Positions 22,694 to 28,402 of a DNA stretch of 37,755 bases are shown one piece after another. The notes below the pieces were generated by a model. The model did not search any database and had not been told where the DNA came from. It saw only the letters and a program-made list of their open reading frames with translations. Positions within the stretch are counted from its first letter, which is position 1. Each line of letters opens with the position of its first letter. The DNA is from a virus. The stretch is from IMG/VR virus record IMGVR_UViG_3300036859_000158, positions 1 to 37,755 of that record; one strand, written 5' to 3'. The position numbers were made by a program, and so were the translations under genes.

Positions 22694-23109
22694 AGAAGCC
22701 TCTCTTGGCCGCGGTCGCGTTCCATCCGCTCCAGCTTCTCCACCAGCCGCGTCTGGATTTGCGTGTTCAGCAGGATCACCTTCTGGTTCTCGTCGGACAG
22801 ATTGCGGTACACCGCGTTGATGTCCTTAAACGCCTGCAGGTGGGCCGCCTGCATCTCGTCGTAGCGCTTCGTCACGCCTTCGAGTTTGTCCTGCCGGTAC
22901 AGGAGATAGGCCAGGATCGCGAAGCCCACCAGACAGAAGCCCACGCGCTCCGCCAGGTTGAGCCAGCGCTCCCAGGTATCCACCTCGTGCAAGGGCGGCA
23001 CGGCTTCGGGGGCGCCCTGCGCGAAGCCGGTCAGGACGAGCGAGAGCGACGCCAGGAACAGCACGAGCATGCCGAGCTGAATGAACCGACGCGAAAGGCG
23101 CAGGCTCAT
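22690..23109 (-). CDS. Two-membrane-segment protein with C-terminal coiled coil
   Basis: The ATG at 23109 overlaps the lipoprotein stop as ATGA, giving 139 residues. Hydrophobic segments lie at about 9-30 and 57-75, followed by a long helical tail rich in Gln, Glu and Arg. The topology suggests a lysis-related inner membrane protein (holin or spanin partner). No sequence family is recognised. Confidence 0.6.
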   Translation of the reverse strand: MSLRLSRRFIQLGMLVLFLASLSLVLTGFAQGAPEAVPPLHEVDTWERWLNLAERVGFCLVGFAILAYLLYRQDKLEGVTKRYDEMQAAHLQAFKDINAVYRNLSDENQKVILLNTQIQTRLVEKLERMERDRGQERLL

Positions 23110-23378
23110 GGATGGCCCCCCGCCTCGAGATGCCACTGCAGCACCGGCTTCTCCGCCTCCTCCTGCTCCTGCTCGCAGCGCTCCACCTGCAGGCGGAGCG
23201 TGCGCTCGAGTTCATAGCGCTCCAGCAGCCAGGTCTCCGTCACGGCGTAGCGCCCATCAGGCAGGTGAACGATCGTCCGGTCCGCGCTGATCACCTCCGG
23301 CGCCACCGGGCCGAAGTGGATCTGGCAGCCCGCCAACGCCAGCCCCAGCAGACCCGCCGCGAGGATCCAGATCCCCAC
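23106..23378 (-). CDS. Lipoprotein, outer-membrane spanin (Rz1-like) candidate
   Basis: The GTG at 23378 begins a 90-residue product with a hydrophobic leader ending L-A-L-A-G-C, a lipobox with the lipidated Cys near 17, followed by a helical Glu/Arg-rich region. Its 5' part overlaps the upstream membrane-protein gene by about 120 bases in another frame, the same arrangement as Rz/Rz1 in lambda-like phages. The length is similar to o-spanins. The start choice is uncertain because a longer open frame runs upstream to 23567. Confidence 0.6.
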   Translation of the reverse strand: MGIWILAAGLLGLALAGCQIHFGPVAPEVISADRTIVHLPDGRYAVTETWLLERYELERTLRLQVERCEQEQEEAEKPVLQWHLEAGGHP

Positions 23379-23589
23379 GCTTAACCGCCGCCTTGCGCTG
23401 CAGCTCGAAGAGCCGCGCGAGGGTGGGGCCGTCCTTAGCCCGGATCGCCTCGCCAGCGGCCTGCACGTCGTCGTCATAGGCCTCCTCCAGTGCCTTGCGC
23501 CGGCGCGCCGGCGCGTTGCTGAGCCACGCCTCGATGAGGGCCACCACGAGGGGCAAGAGCGCGCCAAGAATCGCGGCCGCGGCGGCCAT
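23257..23589 (-). CDS. Membrane-anchored protein, inner spanin-like candidate
   Basis: The product has 110 residues. An N-terminal transmembrane helix (about 3-23) is followed by a helical Arg/Glu/Ala-rich region to about 75, then a Gly/Pro-rich tail where the frame overlaps the lipoprotein gene. The start at 23589 is 4 bases after the holin-like stop. A single membrane anchor plus periplasmic coiled coil and overlap with a lipoprotein gene fit an i-spanin, though it is shorter than typical ones. Confidence 0.55.
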   Translation of the reverse strand: MAAAAAILGALLPLVVALIEAWLSNAPARRRKALEEAYDDDVQAAGEAIRAKDGPTLARLFELQRKAAVKRGDLDPRGGSAGAGVGGLPDPLRPGGAGGDQRGPDDRSPA

Positions 23590-23592
23590 GCC

Positions 23593-23754
23593 TCACGACG
23601 CGGCTTTCTCGATCTTGTGGCCGATCCCGATCAGGGCCAGGCCGCCCGTGATGAACCCGATGGCCACGTCCGGCCCATGCTGTTCCGCCAGCCAGCCGCC
23701 GACGCCCCACAGGATCGCGCCGGCCGCCGCCACCCATGTCTTCCATCCGCTCAT
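23593..23754 (-). CDS. Holin-like small membrane protein
   Basis: The 53-residue product has two hydrophobic segments (about 6-24, Gly/Ala/Trp rich, and about 30-47) separated by a short E-Q-H-G-P-D turn, ending in K-I-E-K-A-A-S. Two closely spaced helices and a charged tail fit a class II holin. It overlaps the previous gene as ATGA and lies just after the endolysin and a one-segment membrane protein. Role inferred. Confidence 0.6.
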   Translation of the reverse strand: MSGWKTWVAAAGAILWGVGGWLAEQHGPDVAIGFITGGLALIGIGHKIEKAAS

Positions 23755-23990
23755 GGTTGTCTCCTTTCTTCTTGCTCACAGAGCTTCGTTTCAAGCACCA
23801 ACCGCACCGGCTGCCCTCCGATGATCAAGCCCTGGTTGGCAAATAACCCGCGATAGTGCTCACAGGTCGCCTGGTCCGCGAAATCCCCCACGCGATGCCA
23901 CTCCGGGTCAGCGATCAGCAGCGCGCGGAAAAACCACACCGCGACCAGCGCGCCGAATAACGAAGAACGTTTAACGATTAACGTCTTCAT
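23751..23990 (-). CDS. Membrane-anchored small lysis-cassette protein
   Basis: The 79-residue product starts M-K-T-L-I-V-K-R-S-S-L-F-G and continues with a membrane helix to about residue 26, then a soluble part with one Cys pair. The start overlaps the endolysin stop as ATGA, and the stop overlaps the holin-like start in the same way. The first 13 codons come from the stutter repeat at 23954-23983. A role as a lysis regulator or signal-anchored factor is possible but unproven. Confidence 0.6.
   Translation of the reverse strand: MKTLIVKRSSLFGALVAVWFFRALLIADPEWHRVGDFADQATCEHYRGLFANQGLIIGGQPVRLVLETKLCEQEERRQP
23954..23983. repeat. AACG-stutter repeat (copy 3)
   Basis: This copy has the units CGAATAA, CGAAGAA and CGATTAA. 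On the minus strand it is the first coding sequence of the 79-residue protein, giving the same N-terminal motif as the mini-ORF at 22640-22693. Confidence 0.7.
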
Positions 23991-24523
23991 GCCGCCTCCG
24001 GCAGCGCGGGCTTCGGCCAGAACTGCCGCGGCAGCTCCAGATGCTCCATGTCCCGCATCTTCCAGTTCCCGCCCCAGACGAACCCGCAGCTCTTGGCGAT
24101 CTTCCCCACGTGCTCCCACGGGGTCTGATCGTCGGGCAGGATCCGGCGGCCCTTCTTCACGCGAAAATGCATGGCCACGCCCAGGCAGTGCGGCCCGGCG
24201 TAGGGAAGCGCGTTCGTGATGATCCGGCCCGGCGCGCGGTCCTCCGGCATGGCCTCTGCGCCGAATGTCTCCTGGATGGCGAGGCCCATCAGCGCGCGGG
24301 TGTTCTGGTCGGTCTCGCGGTGGTCCAGATCCGCCGCGATCTCGTCCACCGTGCGCCCGTGGCAGAAGTAGCGCGCCTGGACGATGTCCGGCCGGCGGAT
24401 CTCGGTGACAACAACGGTCAGGCCGGCCGACGTCAGGAACTCGTTCTTCGCGCACGCGTCGCGGAACTTCTCCAACGCCGCCATCATCGCCGGCGAGCCC
24501 TCGATCAACCGCGCACCCGCCAT
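23987..24523 (-). CDS. Endolysin, M15-type peptidase-like
   Basis: The ATG at 24523 follows GGGAGG. The product has 178 residues and no signal peptide, so release probably needs the holin-like proteins downstream. The pattern I-I-T-N-A-L-P, then H112-x-x-G-x-A, then G-F-V-W-G-G-N-W and D-x-E-H161 is that of M15 (VanY/L-Ala-D-Glu) endolysins. The usual S-x-H-x-x-G-x-A-x-D motif reads P-H-C-L-G-V-A-M-H here, so Ser and the Asp zinc ligand are replaced by Pro and His119. Activity therefore needs testing. Confidence 0.75.
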   Translation of the reverse strand: MAGARLIEGSPAMMAALEKFRDACAKNEFLTSAGLTVVVTEIRRPDIVQARYFCHGRTVDEIAADLDHRETDQNTRALMGLAIQETFGAEAMPEDRAPGRIITNALPYAGPHCLGVAMHFRVKKGRRILPDDQTPWEHVGKIAKSCGFVWGGNWKMRDMEHLELPRQFWPKPALPEAA

Positions 24524-24540
24524 CAGTGCCTCCCGCGCGC

Positions 24541-24588
24541 AATAAAAAGCCCGATTGAAGAGCCGTTTAAGGCCTCTTCAACCGGGCT
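24541..24588 (-). terminator. Strong rho-independent terminator at end of early/middle operon
   Basis: Read on the minus strand, a 15-bp stem (AGCCCGGTTGAAGAG and near-complement, one G-T pair) with an 11-base loop is followed by TTTTTATT. It lies directly between the early/middle operon and the endolysin ribosome-binding site, only about 20 bases from the endolysin start. The late operon must therefore start within those 20 bases or read through the hairpin. Confidence 0.85.
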
Positions 24589-24629
24589 CGGTGTTCCCGA
24601 CAACCAGGTCGTAAAACTATGTCAGAGCG

Positions 24630-24734
24630 TCAGCGCCGAACTTTCGTTGCCTTGCGTCCGGCGTTCCCCTTCGTCTGTAAACCCATCCTCCTCATGACTT
24701 TATTCGCCATCTTCTTCTTTTGCCGCTTGTTCAT
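24630..24734 (-). CDS. 34-residue Lys/Arg-rich peptide, possible
   Basis: The frame from the ATG at 24734 encodes 34 residues, about half of them Lys or Arg (M-N-K-R-Q-K-K-K start), ending K-V-R-R. The ribosome-binding site is weak (GGAA). It is the last reading frame before the terminator. A basic peptide here could bind nucleic acid and affect termination, but it may be untranslated. The surrounding bases from 24590 to 24760 show no other gene. Confidence 0.35.
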   Translation of the reverse strand: MNKRQKKKMANKVMRRMGLQTKGNAGRKATKVRR

Positions 24735-24760
24735 CGTTTATTCCGGCGGCCCGGAGGCAA

Positions 24761-24952
24761 TCATGGGGTGTCCTTCACGCGAGAGCCGGTGGTCGTCCGG
24801 CAGACCGAATGCTTCTTGACGACCCCCTCCTTGTCGGCTGGGTAGGTCGCCTCATCGCAGACGATCTGAGAAGACACCGGCGGGATCTCCGGCATCGGCA
24901 CACACGCGCCAAACAGCAAGCAGAAAGAGAAAGCCATGATGATTGATCTCAT
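24761..24952 (-). CDS. Small lipoprotein
   Basis: The ATG at 24952 overlaps the previous stop as ATGA. The 63-residue product has a leader with a hydrophobic core ending L-F-G-A-C, a lipobox with lipidated Cys near 16, followed by P-M-P-E-I-P-P and a short domain with two further Cys residues that may form a disulphide. It is the last clear gene of the early/middle operon. It may modify the cell envelope (for example superinfection immunity), which is inference. Confidence 0.6.
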   Translation of the reverse strand: MRSIIMAFSFCLLFGACVPMPEIPPVSSQIVCDEATYPADKEGVVKKHSVCRTTTGSRVKDTP

Positions 24953-25122
24953 TCGAGAGGATCTCCCGGCTTCAAGGGATGCTCGTTTCGCATATATGAG
25001 ATCTCGCCGGCCTGAAAGCCGAGTTGAATCGTACCGTAAAACCCCTTGGAACGCAAGGCTCGCAGCCACTTCAGGACCTCCTCAAACTCAAAGTGCGCCG
25101 GCGGCTTCCCCTGCTCGCTCAC
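24949..25122 (-). CDS. YezD-like small protein (DUF2292-type)
   Basis: The GTG at 25122 overlaps the previous stop as GTGA. The 57-residue product contains E-E-V-L-K-W-L-R-A-L, then G-T-I-Q-L-G-F-Q-A-G-E-I, which follows the helix-strand-strand plan of the small YezD/DUF2292 family (helix, then G-x-I/V-x-I-x-x-x-x-G-x-I). The function of that family is unknown. Confidence 0.55.
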   Translation of the reverse strand: MSEQGKPPAHFEFEEVLKWLRALRSKGFYGTIQLGFQAGEISYMRNEHPLKPGDPLE

Positions 25123-25307
25123 GCGCCGACCTCGGTGGCGGCCTCGGCGGCCACCGGCAGCTCCGTCTGGCGGACCTTGCCCGACACCTGGTCGATCGTG
25201 AGCTGGTAGCGCTTGCCTTTCTCGACCCGTAGCGGCGGGTTGAAGCGCCAGCGGCCGAGGGCGCTGAGCGCGCCTGTGAACGATGCTCTGAACTGTTCTT
25301 TGATCAT
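25119..25307 (-). CDS. Hypothetical small phage protein
   Basis: The 62-residue product has start and stop overlapped by its neighbours (ATGA and GTGA). The middle part (W-R-F-N-P-P-L-R-V-E-K-G-K-R-Y-Q-L-T-I) looks like a beta-hairpin, and the C-terminus is Ala/Glu-rich. No family is recognised. Confidence 0.55.
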   Translation of the reverse strand: MIKEQFRASFTGALSALGRWRFNPPLRVEKGKRYQLTIDQVSGKVRQTELPVAAEAATEVGA

Positions 25308-25672
25308 GTCCGCTCCTCGAACTCCAGCACCATGAGCTGCAGGCGCGTGAAGCCGGGGATGCCAAGCCGCAGCCCGTAGATCTTCACGACAGCCCCGTTT
25401 TTCGGCACCTGGATGTCGTGCTTCGCCTCCAGCATGCAGGAGCAGCCGTCCGCCGTGCGGATCAGGATGAACGTGCGCTGCCCGTGGATGGCCGAGTCGA
25501 TGATCGTCACCACTTCGGCCCACTCGGCTTCGGCCAGGCCGTAGAGATGGCACTCGTGCGCAGGGGGGACGGCCGCTTCCCCCCTCGCCATGCCGCTCAC
25601 GATCACCAGGAGCCAGGCCATCAAGATGAGCACGACGAAGAACGCATTCCAGAAGAGCTGCCGTTTCGTCAT
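25304..25672 (-). CDS. Exported or membrane-anchored protein, unknown
   Basis: The 122-residue product has an N-terminal hydrophobic segment (about 7-27) preceded by Lys/Arg, then a soluble Cys-containing beta domain (H-E-C-H, C-S-C-M). A cleavable signal peptide or anchor is likely, so the protein acts outside the cytoplasm, unusual in an early phage operon. It overlaps the previous gene by ATGA. No family is recognised. Confidence 0.6.
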   Translation of the reverse strand: MTKRQLFWNAFFVVLILMAWLLVIVSGMARGEAAVPPAHECHLYGLAEAEWAEVVTIIDSAIHGQRTFILIRTADGCSCMLEAKHDIQVPKNGAVVKIYGLRLGIPGFTRLQLMVLEFEERT

Positions 25673-26280
25673 ATCGCCACCCCGTAATCAGATTCGCCGT
25701 CATTGGCCTGACGACACGGTGCGCAGAGCCGGAACTTCTTCCGGTTCGGACTCACGAACCGACGGTCACATTTGAGACAGCGCTCCTTCGTGGGATGGGC
25801 ACAGGCGCGCCAGTCCGCCTCGTGCCGGAAGGCCAATTGGCTCAGGACGGTGGCCGGCGCATAACGTCGGTCATAGCCACGGCGCGGGCCGCGCGCCAGC
25901 GGGATCCTGGCCAGCGCCAGCGCCTGATTCCATGACCCGAAGCGTTTCTTCACCACGTCCAGGCTGAAGAGCGCATCCTCCCGGAAGCTCTCCGAATTGA
26001 ACAGCGGACCCAGCCTCCGGTAGGCGCGTCGGAGGCCTGCAAGGATCTCGGCGTCGCTATAGGTGCAGTGCTGGCGATAGGTGCGGCACGGCACAAGCCC
26101 CGCGCGCGCCGACGCCTTGGCGAAGTTGCCGAAGCGGTTGTTGATCAGCGACAGCGAGGCCCGGCCGTGGCTGATGTAGGCCTTCGAGCCGTAGTGCTCC
26201 GCGCCGACCTCGCGGCACACCCGCCGCAGGTCCTCCAGGAGATCCTCGTCAAAGAATACCCGTCCCCTATGGCCTGCCAT
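25669..26280 (-). CDS. Homing-endonuclease-associated repeat protein with zinc ribbon
   Basis: The product has 203 residues. Two helical repeats (about 11-62 and 76-125) both end in a R-F-G-(N/S)-(F/W)-x-x-A motif, the sign of the repeat domain found beside HNH homing endonucleases. The C-terminus has a zinc ribbon (Cys168, Cys171, Cys186, Cys189). There is no HNH or GIY-YIG motif, so it is probably a DNA-binding protein, not a nuclease. In the absence of a recognisable Mor/C activator it is a candidate regulator, which is inference. Confidence 0.65.
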   Translation of the reverse strand: MAGHRGRVFFDEDLLEDLRRVCREVGAEHYGSKAYISHGRASLSLINNRFGNFAKASARAGLVPCRTYRQHCTYSDAEILAGLRRAYRRLGPLFNSESFREDALFSLDVVKKRFGSWNQALALARIPLARGPRRGYDRRYAPATVLSQLAFRHEADWRACAHPTKERCLKCDRRFVSPNRKKFRLCAPCRQANDGESDYGVAI

Positions 26281-26500
26281 GCTGTTTCCTTCTCTTCTCA
26301 GTGTTGCGGCCGATCCGGTCCAGCTTCGCCGGGATGCGCTGAAAGTTGGTACATGAAAAGGTCCGATTCAACTGCTTCAGCTCGTCGCGGATGTCCATCA
26401 GAATGGCCGCCTGAATTGATTCCCAAGAATGCGTGTGTCCCCCTCGGCTGTTCGGCGTGCCTTCCGGCAGATTCCAGTCCATGTCTTTATGCCGCGCCAT
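26267..26500 (-). CDS. Hypothetical small phage protein
   Basis: The 77-residue product has a helical middle (A-A-I-L-M-D-I-R-D-E-L-K-Q-L-N) and a basic C-terminus (R-N-T-E-K-R-R-K-Q-H). This pattern occurs in small unnamed genes of phage early regions. Start and stop overlap the neighbours. Function unknown. Confidence 0.6.
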   Translation of the reverse strand: MARHKDMDWNLPEGTPNSRGGHTHSWESIQAAILMDIRDELKQLNRTFSCTNFQRIPAKLDRIGRNTEKRRKQHGRP

Positions 26501-26751
26501 CAGCGCGCCGCCTCCTTCGCCTTTGCCTTCCGTTTGTTCATCAGCTCAGTGATGAACGTGATGATGTCTTGGAGGCAGGTTTTCTCAAACACGCACTCTG
26601 GCGAGGGGTAAAAAGCGTAGCACCGCCAGCGCCCAAACCAGCGTACCTGTCCGAGCAGATGCCCGCCATCCTTCGCCGTCACGTCGTAGATAGACGTCTT
26701 GCGATCTGGAGGGCCAACGATCAAGTTAAAATCTATCCACTTCCCCGTCAC
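26500..26751 (-). CDS. Conserved small phage protein (aromatic W-R-C-Y-A-F motif)
   Basis: The 83-residue product has the pattern G-Q-V-R-W-F-G-R-W-R-C-Y-A-F-Y-P followed by a helix with C-L-Q-D-I-I-T-F-I, which I recognise as a small protein family common in prophages. The GTG start overlaps the gemA stop as GTGA. The biological role is not known. Confidence 0.6.
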   Translation of the reverse strand: MTGKWIDFNLIVGPPDRKTSIYDVTAKDGGHLLGQVRWFGRWRCYAFYPSPECVFEKTCLQDIITFITELMNKRKAKAKEAAR

Positions 26752-27275
26752 GTCGCCTCTTTCGCCTTCCAGCCGCGATCGCGCATTGCTTTGAGCCCTT
26801 CGATCAGCTTGTTCGCCTCCGCGCGCGTCTGCGCCCAGGGATGCCCACAGATGCGCCGGGAGAGGCCCAGCCGCGCCTCGCTCGCGTGGATCCCCAGGTC
26901 GGCCCAGAGGTGCTCGATCATGTGGAGCTGCTCGACCGTGGCCGGCTCGTCCGGCCGCCGCTCATCCCGGCCGTGTCTTGCGTTCCGCAGTACATAGGGC
27001 AGCGCCTCCCCGATCGGTGTCAGCGGTTTCGTCGCCGCGCCAGAGGCCGCGCGCCCCTCGTCGCCCTGCAGCGCCTGGAGCACCGCGACGAGCTGATGCT
27101 CGTCCATGTCCCGGCAGCTCCAGCGGCCGGTCACGGCAATCTGGATGTTGCGACGGTCCTGGTCCGAGATCCCGCGCCGCTTTGCCACGCTGTGGATCTT
27201 GCCCAGCAGCCACTTCCGCTTGTCGTAGGCCGGCCGCTCGCCTCTGTAGCTACGTGTGCGCACACGTGTCCTCAT
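26748..27275 (-). CDS. gemA: GemA-like regulatory protein (Mu gp16 family)
   Basis: The product has 175 residues. The pattern L-L-G-K-I-H-S-V-A-K-R-R-G-I-S-D near 23-38, M-D-E-H-Q-L, L-P-x-V-L-R-N-A, then a second half with Q-L-H-M-I-E-H-L-W-A-D-L-G matches GemA/Gp16 (DUF1018) of Mu-like phages, where it affects host gene expression and DNA supercoiling. The N-terminus is Arg-rich and its codons contain a 16-bp perfect palindrome (27252-27267). Position in the early/middle operon agrees with Mu. Confidence 0.85.
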   Translation of the reverse strand: MRTRVRTRSYRGERPAYDKRKWLLGKIHSVAKRRGISDQDRRNIQIAVTGRWSCRDMDEHQLVAVLQALQGDEGRAASGAATKPLTPIGEALPYVLRNARHGRDERRPDEPATVEQLHMIEHLWADLGIHASEARLGLSRRICGHPWAQTRAEANKLIEGLKAMRDRGWKAKEAT

Positions 27276-27625
27276 GCGGCCACCCGATGCTTGCGACGGT
27301 AGGCCGCCCTGGCCTGGGCGCGGTTCTCGTCGCGATGCCGGCGGCAGAACACGCCATCCGCGAGGCGCTTCCGTGGGCAGGCGCGGCAGAAGCCCTGCTC
27401 GTAGCGTGTCCGGTTCCTGGACGCCTGGTACTGACGCTTTGCCTCGGTATCAGGTGGCACCGCGTCACGCTGCTCACGCTGCCGTTCGGCCAGCGTGCGG
27501 GCGTCGGTCAGGACGGTCGGCTCGGGCTCGCCGCGCCAGCCGCAATTCATGCAGCGCACGAGATAGCCCGCCAGCATGATGTCGAACTCCTCGGTGAGGA
27601 GCCCCTGACACTTCTTGCAGCTCAC
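27272..27625 (-). CDS. Two zinc-ribbon protein, unknown
   Basis: The GTG at 27625 overlaps the previous stop as GTGA; the longer upstream frame is shadow. The product has 117 residues. The N-terminal ribbon is C-K-K-C then C-M-N-C (about 3-32); the C-terminal part has C-R-A-C, then C-R-R-H and Arg-rich helices. Such modules bind nucleic acid or proteins. It precedes gemA. No known family is assigned. Confidence 0.6.
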   Translation of the reverse strand: MSCKKCQGLLTEEFDIMLAGYLVRCMNCGWRGEPEPTVLTDARTLAERQREQRDAVPPDTEAKRQYQASRNRTRYEQGFCRACPRKRLADGVFCRRHRDENRAQARAAYRRKHRVAA

Positions 27626-27798
27626 TGGATTGCCTTTCCGCGCTCTGCCTCCAGGAGGGCGTTTCGATACTCGTCCACGGTCTGTTCCATTGCGCCCCTG
27701 CCGACATGGCCATCCCGGAATGCACAGGCCGTGAAGATCACTTTCCAGCGAAGAACGCACAGTTTCCGATCGCGCGCGTTCACCGGCCGCACGCTCAT
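27622..27798 (-). CDS. Hypothetical small phage protein
   Basis: The 58-residue product has an N-terminal basic part and a C-terminal amphipathic helix (V-D-E-Y-R-N-A-L-L-E-A-E-R). Both ends overlap the neighbours (ATGA and GTGA). No domain is recognised. Confidence 0.5.
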   Translation of the reverse strand: MSVRPVNARDRKLCVLRWKVIFTACAFRDGHVGRGAMEQTVDEYRNALLEAERGKAIQ

Positions 27799-28043
27799 TT
27801 CTTCCCCCTGGCGGCCGCCGCCGCGCGGCAGAGCCGGTCCACGGCCTGCTTGAACTTCGCCGACGTCACGGTGTCTGGCATCTGCTGGTGGATCACGAGC
27901 AGGAGCAGCGTGGCCGCCTTCAGCATCCGGCCGGCATTCTTGTGCAGCGGGCAGCGATCCAGCTTGGCGCGCGGAATGTCGCCGGGCTCGATGCCGATCA
28001 CCGTGATCTTGCAGCCGCACTTGTCGAGTCCCCAGCGCGCCAT
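27795..28043 (-). CDS. Cys-containing small phage protein, unknown
   Basis: The ATG at 28043 overlaps the previous stop as TGATG. The 82-residue product begins with a compact Cys-rich part (C-G-C near 9-11, then C-P-L-H) that may bind zinc, followed by two helices with a basic end. No family is known. Confidence 0.55.
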   Translation of the reverse strand: MARWGLDKCGCKITVIGIEPGDIPRAKLDRCPLHKNAGRMLKAATLLLLVIHQQMPDTVTSAKFKQAVDRLCRAAAAARGKK

Positions 28044-28210
28044 CAGTTCGCCTCCACGGCTTCGCGCCAGTTCGCGCCCCATTCCCGTCGGCAGAGCTCT
28101 TCGAGCCGGACCTGCTCGTCGGCGGTGAACTGCCAGCGCAAACGCCAGGCGGTGCGCAGGTTGTCCCGGCGGATCGCCTCGTTAATCTGCTCGGTCGTCG
28201 GTTGCGCCAT
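28043..28210 (-). CDS. Small helical phage protein
   Basis: The ATG at 28210 overlaps the previous stop as TGATG. The 55-residue product is amphipathic, with two helices (I-N-E-A-I-R-R-D-N-L and E-Q-V-R-L-E-E-L-C-R-R-E-W-G) joined by a W-R-L-R-W-Q-F segment. No function is recognised. Confidence 0.55.
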   Translation of the reverse strand: MAQPTTEQINEAIRRDNLRTAWRLRWQFTADEQVRLEELCRREWGANWREAVEAN

Positions 28211-28311
28211 CAATGTTTCTCCAGCCAGATCGCCCAGAGACACAGCCCGGCGAGGATCAGCGTCATGCCGATCGCCGCACTCACCAGCGCCACCGGCCCC
28301 AGCGCGGACAT
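28210..28311 (-). CDS. 33-residue single-pass membrane peptide
   Basis: The ATG at 28311 opens 33 residues with one hydrophobic helix (about 5-28, rich in Ala, Leu and Ile) and a Glu-Lys-His end. The TGATG overlap with the next gene supports translation. Small membrane peptides in the early region of Mu-like phages sometimes act on the host envelope; no family can be given. Confidence 0.5.
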   Translation of the reverse strand: MSALGPVALVSAAIGMTLILAGLCLWAIWLEKH

Positions 28312-28312
28312 T

Positions 28313-28402
28313 TCAGGCGCCCCCCGTCATTGTCAGGACGGCGCCGTGGAGCGCTCGCTCCGCTCGTGTTCGCGCGCCGCTCTCGCGTCCATACGCGCTC
28401 AT
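28313..28402 (-). CDS. 29-residue peptide, possible
   Basis: The ATG at 28402 overlaps the previous stop as ATGA and the frame ends two bases before the membrane peptide. The product is Ala/Arg/Gly-rich with no clear fold. The coupling argues for translation, but the length is too small for a firm call. Confidence 0.35.
   Translation of the reverse strand: MSAYGRESGARTRAERALHGAVLTMTGGA

Noticed and set aside
23474-23794. 106-codon minus-strand frame in the lysis cassette
   Set aside because: It is a Gly/Arg/His-rich shadow; the holin-like frame at 23593-23754 has membrane segments and coupled ends.
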